DNA of 64,000 bases. Source: Bosea sp. NBC_00550 (lineage in GTDB: Bacteria > Pseudomonadota > Alphaproteobacteria > Rhizobiales > Beijerinckiaceae). Each line of letters opens with the position of its first letter. The first letter of the stretch is position 1. Below are positions 1-8,672 of this stretch, piece after piece. The stretch covers positions 3,934,501 to 3,998,500 of the forward strand of contig NZ_CP102772.1 of assembly GCF_026020075.1 (NCBI RefSeq), written 5' to 3'. Below the pieces are notes generated by a model. It had not been told where the DNA came from and made no database searches. It saw only the letters and a list, made by a program, of their open reading frames with translations. The translations under genes and the position numbers were made by a program.

Positions 1-246
1 CTGCGCAGCGAGCTCGGCTGGACCGACGCGGCCCGCGCTTTGCGCCCCGAGCCGGAGAAGCTCTATTCCTGGTGGAGCTACCGTGCGCAGGACTGGGAAG
101 CATCGAACAGGGGCCGCAGGCTCGACCATATCTGGCTGTCCGATGCGCTGAAGCCGACGCTGCGCGACCTCACCTTCCTGCGCGAGGCCCGGGGTTGGGA
201 GCGTCCGTCCGACCATGTTCCGGTCACGGTGACGCTGAACCTCTGA
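1..246 (+). CDS. xth: Exodeoxyribonuclease III, C-terminal part (cut by window edge)
   Basis: Open from the first base in frame 1 to a TGA at 244-246, so only about the last 81 residues are present. The segment contains SWWSYRAQDWEASNRGRR, then LDHIWLSD, then SDHVPVTVTL. These match the C-terminal active-site strands of ExoIII/AP-endonuclease family enzymes, where the DH of LDHIW and the final DH (SDH) are catalytic. The family hydrolyses abasic-site DNA and removes 3' blocking groups in base-excision repair. The N-terminal Asn/Glu metal-binding motifs lie outside the window. Confidence 0.88.
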   Translation: MRSELGWTDAARALRPEPEKLYSWWSYRAQDWEASNRGRRLDHIWLSDALKPTLRDLTFLREARGWERPSDHVPVTVTLNL

Positions 247-346
247 AGAGGCCCATGCGGCCGACCCATGTGCCGGAGGCGCCACGGACATGCCGCGCCG
301 GGTCATCCTGCCCCGGATTTCCATGATATAGCCGCGGCACGTTTTC

Positions 347-1282
347 TTGCCGCGACCAGAGCCAGTGCAGCCCGCACCCTCCACATCGCTATCCCTGCGC
401 GACGCGCTTCTCACCCTCGCGGTGATGGTGGTCTGGGGCACCAACTTCGTCGTCATCCATGTCGGCGTGGAGCATTTTCCACCGTTGCTCTTCGCCTGCC
501 TGCGCTTCGTGTTCGCGCTTCTGCCGGCGGTCTTCTTCCTGAAGCGGCCGGCCGTGCCCTGGAGCAAGCTCGCGGCCTACGGCATCCTGATCGGCGCCGG
601 CCAGTTCGGACTGCTGTTCATCGCCATCAAGGGTTTCATCGCGCCGGGCCTCGCCTCGCTGGTGGTGCAGGCCCAGTCCTTCTTCACGATCCTGCTCGCC
701 GCGGCGATCACACGCGAGCGCGTCCAGCCCTTCCAGATCGTCGGTCTGCTCCTCGCGGCCAGCGGCATTGCCGTGATCCTCTGGCACGCCGACGGCACGA
801 CCACGCCGCTCGGGGTCATCCTCGTGCTCGGCGCCGCGCTCTGCTGGGCGTCCGGCAACACCGTGGCGCGCAGCACCCCGCAGGTCGACATGCTCGCCTA
901 TGTCGTCTGGACCAGCCTGTTCGCCGTGCCGCCCCTGTTCGCGCTGTCATGGCTTTTCGAGGGTTGGCCTGCGATCCGCGACGGATTGACCGGCGCGCCT
1001 CTCGCCGCCTGGGCGGCCGCGATCTGGCAGGCTGTCGGCAACGTCATGTTCGGCTATGCCGTCTGGGGCTGGCTGCTGTCGCGCTACGCCGCCGCCACCG
1101 TCGCGCCGACATCCCTGCTGGTTCCCGTCTTCGGCATGGGCGCCGCCGCGCTCTGGCTCGGCGAACCCCTGCCGGGCTGGAAATTCCTGGCGGCCGGCCT
1201 CGTGCTGTCCGGCCTGTGCATCAATATCCTCTGGCCGCGATTCGCGGCGATCCGCGCCGCCAGGCACCCGCCATCGTCGTGA
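347..1282 (+). CDS. eamA: EamA-type DMT-superfamily exporter (O-acetylserine/cysteine exporter-like)
   Basis: A 311-residue inner-membrane protein with ten hydrophobic segments, i.e. two EamA repeats. Recognisable stretches are VVWGTNFVVIHVG near the start, GLASLVVQAQSFFTI in repeat 1 and GYAVWGWLLSRY with APTSLLVPVFG in repeat 2. They resemble E. coli EamA (YdeD) closely along the whole length, better than generic RhaT/YedA members. The expected role is export of cysteine-pathway metabolites, but substrate assignment by resemblance is uncertain. The start is TTG at 347; an in-frame GTG at 365 is equally possible. It is a single gene, convergent with the cNMP-binding gene that follows. Confidence 0.82.
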   Translation: MPRPEPVQPAPSTSLSLRDALLTLAVMVVWGTNFVVIHVGVEHFPPLLFACLRFVFALLPAVFFLKRPAVPWSKLAAYGILIGAGQFGLLFIAIKGFIAPGLASLVVQAQSFFTILLAAAITRERVQPFQIVGLLLAASGIAVILWHADGTTTPLGVILVLGAALCWASGNTVARSTPQVDMLAYVVWTSLFAVPPLFALSWLFEGWPAIRDGLTGAPLAAWAAAIWQAVGNVMFGYAVWGWLLSRYAAATVAPTSLLVPVFGMGAAALWLGEPLPGWKFLAAGLVLSGLCINILWPRFAAIRAARHPPSS

Positions 1283-1302
1283 GGGGCCGCGCCTCCCGGC
1301 GC

Positions 1303-1767
1303 TTACTTGCGGTCGATGGCGCCGAGCGCCCTCTGCACGGCCGACAGCTCGCCCACGAAGCCGCGCAGCCTGTCGCCGATCGCGGCCATGATCGCCTCGG
1401 CCGAATCGGGCGATTCGCCGAGCACGCGCCGCATCACGCTGCGCGGCAGCCGCATGACCTGCGACGGCTCGCGCGCGATGGCCGTGACCTGGCGGGGCAC
1501 CGAGGTGAAGAGCGCGAGCTCGCCGATCATGGCACCGGGTCCGATGATCTCGCTCGCCGGCTGGCCATCATCCTGGGCCGTCAGCGCGATGGCGCCGGAC
1601 ACGACCAGAACCGCGCCGTCCGAAGGTTCGCCAGCACGGAACAGCACGTCGCCGGCGCGCAGGATGCGGCTTTCCGCCGCGAAGGCGAGCAACCGCAGCG
1701 CGTCGCGTTCCATCAGGCTCAGCAGCGGCTGCCGGGCCAGCAGTGCCATGTCGTCGTCGAGGGCCAT
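1303..1767 (-). CDS. Stand-alone cyclic-nucleotide-binding-fold protein
   Basis: 154 residues. A Crp/Fnr-type beta-barrel covers about residues 10-125, with the phosphate-binding-cassette-like segment GPGAMIGELALFTSVPRQVT. No helix-turn-helix or other output domain follows; the last 30 residues are predicted helix. It lies 3 nt downstream of the response-regulator gene on the same strand, so the two are almost certainly cotranscribed. The cassette has GE but a non-canonical tail (SVPRQVTA), so it may bind cAMP/cGMP weakly or sense something else. Ligand and target cannot be inferred. Confidence 0.8.
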   Translation of the reverse strand: MALDDDMALLARQPLLSLMERDALRLLAFAAESRILRAGDVLFRAGEPSDGAVLVVSGAIALTAQDDGQPASEIIGPGAMIGELALFTSVPRQVTAIAREPSQVMRLPRSVMRRVLGESPDSAEAIMAAIGDRLRGFVGELSAVQRALGAIDRK

Positions 1768-1770
1768 CCG

Positions 1771-2457
1771 TCAGGGATTCAGCCGGTAGCCGCCGGCATC
1801 GGTGACCAGCAGCCGGGCATTGCCCGGATCAGGTTCGATCTTCTGGCGCAGCCGGTAGATATGCGTCTCCAGCGTATGGGTCGTGACCTGGCTGTTATAG
1901 CCCCAGACCTCCTGTAGCAGCACCTCGCGGGCGATCGGCTTCCTGCCCGCGCGATAGAGAAAGCGCAGGATCGCGGTCTCCTTCTCGGTGAGCTTGGTTT
2001 TCGAGCCCTTCTCGCTGACGAGCAGCTTCGATCCTGGGTGGAAGGTGTAGGGACCGACTTGAAAGATCGCATCCTCGCTCGCCTCGTATTGGCGCAGATG
2101 GGCGCGGATGCGCGCCAGCAGCACGGCGAACTTGAACGGCTTCACCACATAATCGTTCGCGCCGGCTTCCAGCCCCAGCACCGTGTCGGCGTCCGAGCCT
2201 TGGCCGGTCAGCATCACCACGGGGCTCTTGAAGCCGTTCTTGCGCATCACCTTGACCGCCTCGCGCCCGTCCATGTCGGGCAGGCCGACATCCATGACCA
2301 CGAGATCGACGCGCTCGCCCTGCACGGCCTTGACCGCCGCCGCAGCCGTGCCGGCCGTCGTCAGCCTGAACTCCTCATAGAGTGCAAGCTGCTCGGCCAG
2401 CGCATCGCGCAGGGTCTGGTCGTCATCGACCAGGAGAATATGATGGACGACGGACAT
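1771..2457 (-). CDS. OmpR/PhoB-family response regulator
   Basis: 228 residues counted from the ATG at 2457; the frame stays open further upstream, but receiver homology begins at HHILLVDDD. The receiver domain spans residues 5-120 with acidic pocket DDD at 11-13, phospho-acceptor D56 (VVMDVGLPDMDG) and K106 (VVKPF). A winged-helix DNA-binding domain (Trans_Reg_C) covers about 130-228 and ends with HIYRLRQKIEPDP and GGYRL. No histidine kinase is adjacent, so the partner is encoded elsewhere. It is first in a two-gene unit with the cNMP-binding-fold protein and divergent from the L,D-transpeptidase, sharing an 82-bp promoter gap. Confidence 0.92.
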   Translation of the reverse strand: MSVVHHILLVDDDQTLRDALAEQLALYEEFRLTTAGTAAAAVKAVQGERVDLVVMDVGLPDMDGREAVKVMRKNGFKSPVVMLTGQGSDADTVLGLEAGANDYVVKPFKFAVLLARIRAHLRQYEASEDAIFQVGPYTFHPGSKLLVSEKGSKTKLTEKETAILRFLYRAGRKPIAREVLLQEVWGYNSQVTTHTLETHIYRLRQKIEPDPGNARLLVTDAGGYRLNP

Positions 2458-2539
2458 GAGGCGGTTCGCTCGGAAGCAATCGTTAGGGCAACATGAGCCC
2501 GCTGAGTCGTCATCGCAAGTCAGGCAGCCTGGAATCCCC

Positions 2540-3094
2540 GTGAGAAACCGTCCGCATCCCCCCTTTGGCCCGCGCAATCTCTCCTCGCTGCGGGTCTTCG
2601 CGTCCGTTCGCGACCGCCGCAAGGGCTTCCTCGTTGCCGGCTCGGCGGTGTTTCCCTGCGCGCTCGGCCGCGGCGGCATCCGCACCGACAAGCGCGAAGG
2701 CGACGGCGGCACGCCGCGTACCAGCCTGCCGCTGCGCAGCGTCTTCTACCGCGCCGACCGTCTCGCCCGCCCCCGCACGCTGCTGCCGCTGAAGCGGATC
2801 GGACCGCGCGACGCCTGGTGCGACGACCAGAAAGACCGGCGCTACAACCGCCTGATCGATCGCCCGCCCGGCAAAGCCGAGGAGCGGCTCCAGCGCGAGG
2901 ATCATCTCTACGACGTCATCGTCGAGCTCGGCTGGAACGACAGGCCGGTGATTCGCGGGCGCGGCAGTGCGATTTTCTGGCACCTTGCCCGCCCGGGCTT
3001 CACACCCACGGCCGGCTGCGTCGCGGTCGAGGGGCATGTCTTCGCCAAGGTGCTGCCGCGCCTGGCGCGGCATTGCCGGATTCTGGTCAGATAG
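2540..3094 (+). CDS. L,D-transpeptidase (YkuD-type) family protein
   Basis: 184 residues from the GTG at 2540; the frame is open further upstream to 2456, but that would overlap the divergent regulator. The C-terminal half has IFWHLARPGFTPTAGCVAV, a form of the YkuD active site in which His in WHLARPG and Cys160 in AGCVAV are the catalytic pair. An Arg/Lys-rich N-terminal segment contains LGRGGIRTDKREGDGGTP, typical of this short alphaproteobacterial branch. The family forms 3-3 peptidoglycan cross-links or attaches proteins to the wall. No signal peptide is evident, so export or exact substrate is unclear. Confidence 0.8.
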   Translation: MRNRPHPPFGPRNLSSLRVFASVRDRRKGFLVAGSAVFPCALGRGGIRTDKREGDGGTPRTSLPLRSVFYRADRLARPRTLLPLKRIGPRDAWCDDQKDRRYNRLIDRPPGKAEERLQREDHLYDVIVELGWNDRPVIRGRGSAIFWHLARPGFTPTAGCVAVEGHVFAKVLPRLARHCRILVR

Positions 3095-3209
3095 GCCCCA
3101 TTGCGCTAGAAGCGCTCCCGAGCACCGTCTCGAACATCCTCTCCGGACTCGGCCGACGCCTCGGGCACCGCCCCGCATCGTCGCGCCGCTCCCAGCTAGA
3201 GAACCTGCG

Positions 3210-3588
3210 ATGACTGATTCGGTCTCCACCGGCCTCGCTTCGGGCGGATCGCCGCCATGCTGCCCGTCGCCGACATGGCGCGCGCCTGCGATTTTTACAT
3301 CGGCGCCTCGGCTTCCGGAAAACCTTCGAGAACGGCAATCCCGTCGGCTTCATGATTCTGCAGCGGGATGCGGCCGAGCTGCACCTGACGCTCCAGCCCG
3401 GCCACGAGCCGGCCGCTTTCAACGTCGCCCATATGATGGTCGAGGATATCGACGCCATGCACGCCATCGTCCGCGAGCGCGGCCTGCGCATCGTCAAGGG
3501 CCTGCGCGACAAGGATTACGGCCTGCGCGCCTTCGTCTTCGAGGACCCGGACGGCAACCGCATCGATGTCGGCGAGCCGCTGAAGTAG
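3210..3588 (+). pseudogene. Frameshifted VOC (glyoxalase/bleomycin-resistance) family gene
   Basis: The C-terminal two-thirds is open from about 3307 to 3588 in frame 1 (LGFRKTFENGNPVGFMIL, then LHLTLQPGHEP and FVFEDPDGNRIDV), a clear VOC-fold ending. The N-terminal strand, AAMLPVADMARACDFYIG, is encoded in frame 2 around 3251-3304, and a plausible ATG start (MTDSV) at 3210 is in frame 3. Joining FYIG to LGFRK requires one missing base near 3304. A second missing base, between about 3240 and 3250, would connect the 3210 start. No single frame encodes the full domain, so this is a decayed gene or carries sequencing errors. The function would have been a small metal-dependent VOC enzyme of unknown substrate. 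Confidence 0.7.
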
Positions 3589-3591
3589 ATC

Positions 3592-3667
3592 GTCATTCTC
3601 GGGCGGAGCGAAGCTCAGACCGAGAATCTCCGGCCAAAGGAGGCCCCTGAGCCTGCCCGAGCATGAC
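3592..3667. repeat. Intergenic palindromic (REP-like) element
   Basis: The outer arms GTCATTCTCGGGC (3592-3604) and GCCCGAGCATGAC (3655-3667) are inverted copies matching at 12 of 13 bases. An inner CTCGG...CCGAG pair lies between them. It sits between two convergent genes, where such elements usually lie, and may also act as a transcription barrier. The GTCATTC...GAATGAC style of arm is common in Hyphomicrobiales intergenic repeats; that is recalled family knowledge, not searched. Confidence 0.55.
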
Positions 3668-3673
3668 GCCGCG

Positions 3674-4339
3674 CTATCCCCGCGCGCCGAAAATCGCGCT
3701 GCCGACGCGCACATAGGTCGCGCCGAGCTGGATCGCCGCCTCGTAATCGGCACTCATGCCCATGGACAGGCCCTTGAGACCGTTGCGGTCGGCGATCTTA
3801 GCGAGCAGGCCGAAATGCGGCGAAGGCGGCTCGTCGGCAGGCGGGATGCACATGAGCCCCTCGATCACCAGACCGTGAACATCGCGGCAGCGCGCGAGGA
3901 ACGCATCCGCATCGGCCGGCATGACGCCGCCCTTCTGGGCTTCCTCGCCCGTGTTGACCTGTACCAGCAGGCGCGGCGCCCGCCCCGCCCGCGCGATCTC
4001 GCGCGCCAGCTCCTTCGCCAGGCTCTCGCGGTCGAGCGAATGGATCGCATCGAAGAGCTCGACCGCTTCGCGCGCCTTGTTGGACTGCAACGGGCCGATC
4101 ATGTGCAGCTCGGCATCGGGAAAGCGTTCTTTGAGCGCCGGCCACTTCGCCTTGGCCTCCTGCACGTAGTTCTCGCCGAAGATGCGCTGGCCGGCTTCGA
4201 GCGCCGGCAGGATCGCCTCGGCCGGCATCGTCTTCGAGACGGCGATCAGCGTGACGCTCTCGGGCTTGCGCCCGAAATCGCGCGCGACTCGCGCGATCGC
4301 CCCCCGGGTCGCCTCCAAACGCGTAACCGTATCGCTCAT
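3674..4339 (-). CDS. yggS: YggS/PLPBP-family pyridoxal-phosphate homeostasis protein
   Basis: 221 residues from the ATG at 4339 (MSDTVTRLEATR); longer upstream frames lack homology. PLP-binding lysine sits in LIAVSKTMPAEAI. GENYVQEAKAKW, LHMIGPLQSNKA, IHSLDRESLA, LVQVNTGEEAQKGG and the C-terminal LSMGMSADYEAAIQLGATYVRVGSAIFGAR are the family's signature blocks. These single-domain alanine-racemase-like barrels carry PLP and keep B6 vitamer and amino-acid pools balanced, with no firmly established catalytic activity. It is a lone gene, divergent from leuS with 153 bp between the starts. Confidence 0.95.
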   Translation of the reverse strand: MSDTVTRLEATRGAIARVARDFGRKPESVTLIAVSKTMPAEAILPALEAGQRIFGENYVQEAKAKWPALKERFPDAELHMIGPLQSNKAREAVELFDAIHSLDRESLAKELAREIARAGRAPRLLVQVNTGEEAQKGGVMPADADAFLARCRDVHGLVIEGLMCIPPADEPPSPHFGLLAKIADRNGLKGLSMGMSADYEAAIQLGATYVRVGSAIFGARG

Positions 4340-4492
4340 CTGCCAGCCTCTCATGCCCTGCGCGCCGTTGACCGCGTGCGCGCAATGGTGTCCTAGAGCA
4401 GATTGCGAGAATCCGGCATCCGGTTTTTGCATTCAGCCCCTGCGCCGGCCTGCCTCCGGGAGCCGGCAAACCCGCAAGAATTGCCCGCTGAC

Positions 4493-7117
4493 ATGGCCGT
4501 CGAACGTTACAACCCGAAAGAGTCCGAGCCGAAATGGCGCGCCGTCTGGGAGGAGCGCAAGCTCTTCGAGACGAGGAACGACGATACGCGGCCGAGCTAC
4601 TACGTCCTCGAGATGTTCCCCTACCCGTCCGGCCGCATCCATATGGGCCATGTCCGCAACTATGCGATGGGCGACGTCGTCGCGCGCTACAAGCGCGCCA
4701 AGGGCTTCTCGGTGCTGCATCCGATGGGCTGGGATGCTTTCGGCCTGCCGGCCGAGAACGCCGCCAAGCAGAAGAAGGTCCATCCGCGCGAGTGGACCTA
4801 CGAGAACATCGCGACGATGCGCAAGCAGCTCAAATCGATGGGCCTGTCGCTCGACTGGAGCCGCGAGCTGGCGACCTGCGACCCCAGCTATTATCGCCAC
4901 CAGCAGAAGATGTTCCTGGATTTCCTGAAGGCCGGGCTGGTCGACCGCAAGACCGCCAAGGTCAACTGGGACCCGGTCGACGAGACCGTGCTCGCCAACG
5001 AGCAGGTCATCGACGGACGCGGCTGGCGCTCCGGCGCGCCGGTCGAGATCCGCGAGCTGACCCAGTGGTTCTTCAAGATTACCGAGTATGGCCAGGAGCT
5101 GCACGACGCGCTCGACGGCCTGACCCGCTGGCCGGACAAGGTCCGGCTGATGCAGAGGAACTGGATCGGCCGTTCCGAAGGCCTGTTGGTTCGTTTCGCT
5201 CTCGAATCGAATGCCGTTCGGCAGGATGAGGTCGAGGTCTACACGACCCGCCCGGATACGCTGTTCGGCGCCAGGTTCGTCGCGGTTGCTCCCGACCATC
5301 CGATCGCCAAGGCGATGGCCACGAACAATCCCGCGTTGCAGGCCTTCATCGAGGAATGCAAGCGCACCGGCACGGCGCAGGAGAACATCGACAAGGCCGA
5401 GAAGCTCGGTTTCGACACCGGCCTGCGCGCCGTCCATCCCTTCGATCCCAACTGGACGCTGCCGGTCTACGTCGCCAACTTCATCCTGATGGAATACGGC
5501 ACCGGCGCCATCTTCGGCTGCCCGGCGCATGACCAGCGCGACCTCGACTTCGTCAACAAGTATGACCTGGGTAATACCCCGGTCGTGGCGCCCGAAGGCA
5601 CCGATCCGGCGGATTTTGTCATCACCGACACCGCCTATGACGGTGACGGCCGCATGATCAACTCGCGCTTCCTCGACGGTATGACCATCGCGGAAGCCAA
5701 GGAGGAGGTCGCGCGCCGCCTCGAGAGCGAAACCCGGGGCAACCGCCCCGTCGGCCAGCGCAAGGTCAATTTCCGCCTGCGCGACTGGGGCATCTCGCGG
5801 CAGCGCTACTGGGGCTGCCCGATCCCGGTCCTCCATTGTTCCGACTGCGGAACGATCCCTGTTCCCGATGCGGATCTGCCGGTGAAATTGCCGGACGACG
5901 TCTCCTTCGAGAAGCCGGGCAACCCGCTCGACCATCATCCGGCCTGGAAGCATGTCGCCTGCCCGCAATGCGGCAAGGATGCCCGGCGCGAGACGGACAC
6001 GATGGACACGTTCGTCGATTCGTCCTGGTACTTCGCACGCTTCACCGATCCCTGGCGGACCGAGAGCCCGACCGACCGCAAGGCGGTCGATCGCTTCCTG
6101 CCGGTCGACCAGTATATCGGCGGCGTCGAGCACGCGATCCTCCACCTGCTCTATTCGCGCTTCTTCACCCGCGCGATGAAGAAGACCGGCCATGCCGGGT
6201 TGGACGAGCCCTTCGCCGGCATGTTCACCCAGGGCATGGTCGTGCACGAGACCTATCGCGCCGCCGATGGCAGCTGGGTCGAGCCCGGCAACGTCCGCAT
6301 CGATGTCTCCGGCAACGAACGCAAGGGTTTCGATGTCGAGACCGGCGCTCCGATCGAGATCGGCGCGATCGAGAAGATGTCGAAGTCCAAGAAGAACGTC
6401 GTGGACCCCGACGACATCATCGCCTCCTACGGCGCCGACACCGCGCGCTGGTTCATGCTCTCCGATTCGCCGCCCGATCGCGACGTGATCTGGACCGATG
6501 AGGGCGTGCAGGGCGCCGCCCGCTTCGTCCAGCGTCTGTGGCGCCTGGTCGCGGAGATTGCCGAGCGCACCGGCGGCAAGGCCGCAAAGCCCGCCGCGAT
6601 CGGCGAGGCGGCGCTGACGCTGCGCAAGGCGAGCCATCGTGCCCTCGACGCGGTCGCCGCCGATATCGAGCGTCTCGCCTTCAATCGCTGCATCGCGCAT
6701 GTCTATACGCTCACCAACGCCATCGGTAAGGCGCTCGATGTCGCGGCCGAGAAGGCTGAGCTCGATGCCGATATCGCCTTCGCCCTCCTTGAGGCCGCCA
6801 CGATCGTGACCCAGCTTGTGGCGCCGATGATGCCGCATCTGGCCGAGGAGTGCTGGCAGGCGCTGGGCCTGCCGGGTCTCGCCGGAGAGGCATCGTGGCC
6901 GGAGGTCGAAACCGCGCTGCTGAAGGACGACAGCATCACGCTGCCCGTCCAGCTCAACGGCAAGAAGCGCGCGGAGGTGACGGTTCCGGCCGATGCCGAT
7001 ACGATGGCGGTCGAAACCGTCGTTCGCGGCAACGAAGCGGTGCAGCGGGCCCTCGAAGGGCGCGCCATCCGCAAGATCATCGTGGTTCCCGGGAGAATCG
7101 TGAATGTCGTCGTCTGA
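4493..7117 (+). CDS. leuS: Leucyl-tRNA synthetase
   Basis: 874 residues, the normal bacterial length, starting at the ATG at 4493 ([15 protein letters not shown]). Class I signatures are the HIGH motif as HMGH at residues 50-53 (within [16 protein letters not shown]) and KMSKS at 628-632. A CP1 editing domain lies in between ([33 protein letters not shown]). A Cys pair, CSDCG, and a second, CPQCG, form the zinc-binding insertion. It attaches leucine to tRNA-Leu and hydrolyses mischarged products. The last 14 nt overlap lptE, so it is the first gene of a leuS-lptE-holA operon. Confidence 0.98.
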   Translation: MAVERYNPKESEPKWRAVWEERKLFETRNDDTRPSYYVLEMFPYPSGRIHMGHVRNYAMGDVVARYKRAKGFSVLHPMGWDAFGLPAENAAKQKKVHPREWTYENIATMRKQLKSMGLSLDWSRELATCDPSYYRHQQKMFLDFLKAGLVDRKTAKVNWDPVDETVLANEQVIDGRGWRSGAPVEIRELTQWFFKITEYGQELHDALDGLTRWPDKVRLMQRNWIGRSEGLLVRFALESNAVRQDEVEVYTTRPDTLFGARFVAVAPDHPIAKAMATNNPALQAFIEECKRTGTAQENIDKAEKLGFDTGLRAVHPFDPNWTLPVYVANFILMEYGTGAIFGCPAHDQRDLDFVNKYDLGNTPVVAPEGTDPADFVITDTAYDGDGRMINSRFLDGMTIAEAKEEVARRLESETRGNRPVGQRKVNFRLRDWGISRQRYWGCPIPVLHCSDCGTIPVPDADLPVKLPDDVSFEKPGNPLDHHPAWKHVACPQCGKDARRETDTMDTFVDSSWYFARFTDPWRTESPTDRKAVDRFLPVDQYIGGVEHAILHLLYSRFFTRAMKKTGHAGLDEPFAGMFTQGMVVHETYRAADGSWVEPGNVRIDVSGNERKGFDVETGAPIEIGAIEKMSKSKKNVVDPDDIIASYGADTARWFMLSDSPPDRDVIWTDEGVQGAARFVQRLWRLVAEIAERTGGKAAKPAAIGEAALTLRKASHRALDAVAADIERLAFNRCIAHVYTLTNAIGKALDVAAEKAELDADIAFALLEAATIVTQLVAPMMPHLAEECWQALGLPGLAGEASWPEVETALLKDDSITLPVQLNGKKRAEVTVPADADTMAVETVVRGNEAVQRALEGRAIRKIIVVPGRIVNVVV

Positions 7118-7637
7118 AGCCGTTCTCCCCCGTCGCACGCTACTGGCAGCCATTCTTGCTGCAGCGGCGCTCGCCGGCGGCTGCTTCCAGCCGCTCTACT
7201 CCGAATACACCTCGAGCACGGTGGGCGGCAGCGTAAAGTCGGCGATGCGCAGCATCGAGATTCCCGAGATCAAGGGCCTTATGGGCCATTATTTCCGCAA
7301 CGAACTGGTCTTCGAGCTCGACGGCGGCGGCGAGCCCGACGCCCAGCGAAAGCTGAAGCTCGACGCGGCGATCTCGGAGTCCGTCGAGGTCGTCACCGTC
7401 GACTACGCCAATGGCCGGGCCGATTCGGCGGTTCTGGTCGCAACGGCGACCTGGAAGGTCACACGCATCGGAACGGGCGAGGTCGTCTCATCCGGCACCA
7501 ACTCCGTCCGCGCCCCCTATGAGCGTTCCTCCCAGCGCTTCGCCACGGTGCGCGCGGCACGCGACGCCCAGGTCCGCGCGGCGAAGAACCTCGCCACCAT
7601 CGTCCGGGGACTGATCGCCGCCGACCTTACCTCCTGA
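7104..7637 (+). CDS. lptE: LPS-assembly lipoprotein LptE
   Basis: 177 residues. An N-terminal signal with lipobox LAGGC puts the acylated cysteine at position 27; the mature protein starts CFQPLYSEY. LptE plugs the LptD barrel in the outer membrane and helps insert lipopolysaccharide. LptE sequences are poorly conserved, but the lipobox followed by FQPLY, the size and the leuS-lptE-holA order make the call secure. The start lies inside leuS (14-nt overlap), implying translational coupling; holA begins 6 nt after the stop. Confidence 0.9.
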   Translation: MSSSEAVLPRRTLLAAILAAAALAGGCFQPLYSEYTSSTVGGSVKSAMRSIEIPEIKGLMGHYFRNELVFELDGGGEPDAQRKLKLDAAISESVEVVTVDYANGRADSAVLVATATWKVTRIGTGEVVSSGTNSVRAPYERSSQRFATVRAARDAQVRAAKNLATIVRGLIAADLTS

Positions 7638-7643
7638 TCGGTC

Positions 7644-8672
7644 ATGGTCGCGATCAAGGCCCATGAGGCGGAACGCACGCTGGCGCGCCTCGATCCGGCC
7701 TGGCGCCTTGTCCTGATCTACGGCCCCGATGCGGGGCTCGTCTCCGAGCGGGCAAGCGCGCTGGGCCGATCCAGCGTCGACGATCCGAACGATGCTTTCC
7801 AGCTCATCCGCATGGACGGCGATGTCGTGGCCGCCGATCCCCTGAGACTGGTCGACGAAGCCAACACCATCGGCCTCTTCGGCGGCCGGCGCGCCATTCG
7901 CGTCTCCCCGACATCCAAGCCCTTGCAGGCCGCCGTCGAGCCGCTGCTGGCGACGCCCTCGCAGGACGCGCTCGTCATCGTCGAAGCCGGCGATCTCCAG
8001 CGTACGAACCCGCTGCGCACGGCCTGCGAGAGGGCCAGGACCGCCCTCGCAGTGCCGTGCTATGGCGATGCCGCCCGCGATCTCGGCACGATCATCGACG
8101 AGATGGTCCGGGGCGCCGCGAAGTCGATCGACAGGAACACCCGGGATCATCTCGCCGGTTTGCTGGGGGGCGACAGGCAGACTTCGCGCCGGGAGATCGA
8201 GAAGCTTCTGCTCTATGTCGGCTCGGAGCCCGCCATCCTCGCCGAACATGTCGAAGCGGTTGTCGGCGACACCGCCCAGCGCGAGCAGGCCATGCTCGTC
8301 GATGCCGTCTTTGCCGGAAAGCTGCCCGTGCTCGATCTCGCCCAGGCCAAGCTCAGCAGCGAGGGGCTCGACCCCAGCGTGATGCTCGGCGCCGTGCTGC
8401 GCCAGGCCTTGGCCTTGCTCAAGGCCCGTCAGGCGATCGATGCCGGGCGAGGTGTCAGGGACGTCGTGGGAACCATGCGCCTGCCCTATCCGCGCATCGC
8501 GACCACGGAAGCCGCCCTCAATACCTGGTCCAGCGCCAAGCTGAACGATGCGGTCGGCCTGCTCGGCAACGCCATCCTGGCCACGCGCCAGAGCGCCGAT
8601 ATGGGCCGCGCTATCGCAACCCGCGCCTTGTGGACGCTTGCCCGTGTCGGGCGAACCAATCGAGCGGACTGA
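7644..8672 (+). CDS. holA: DNA polymerase III delta subunit
   Basis: 342 residues, typical for HolA. The N-terminal region has LVLIYGPDAGLVSERA, a degenerate P-loop of the clamp-loader fold. It is followed by SLFGGRRA-like NTIGLFGGRRAIRV, LRTACERA and the helical RQALALLKARQ segment near the C-terminus. Delta opens the beta sliding clamp within the clamp loader. It is the last gene of the leuS operon; its TGA abuts the parB stop codon on the other strand with no spacer, and no intrinsic terminator is visible between the two. Confidence 0.95.
   Translation: MVAIKAHEAERTLARLDPAWRLVLIYGPDAGLVSERASALGRSSVDDPNDAFQLIRMDGDVVAADPLRLVDEANTIGLFGGRRAIRVSPTSKPLQAAVEPLLATPSQDALVIVEAGDLQRTNPLRTACERARTALAVPCYGDAARDLGTIIDEMVRGAAKSIDRNTRDHLAGLLGGDRQTSRREIEKLLLYVGSEPAILAEHVEAVVGDTAQREQAMLVDAVFAGKLPVLDLAQAKLSSEGLDPSVMLGAVLRQALALLKARQAIDAGRGVRDVVGTMRLPYPRIATTEAALNTWSSAKLNDAVGLLGNAILATRQSADMGRAIATRALWTLARVGRTNRAD

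Noticed and set aside
268..1917. A 549-codon open frame across eamA and the cNMP-fold gene
   Set aside because: Arg/Pro/Ala-rich translation typical of a high-GC shadow frame; two well-supported genes occupy the same DNA.
4433..7153. A 906-codon open frame antisense to leuS
   Set aside because: Exact antisense shadow of leuS with no recognisable domains.
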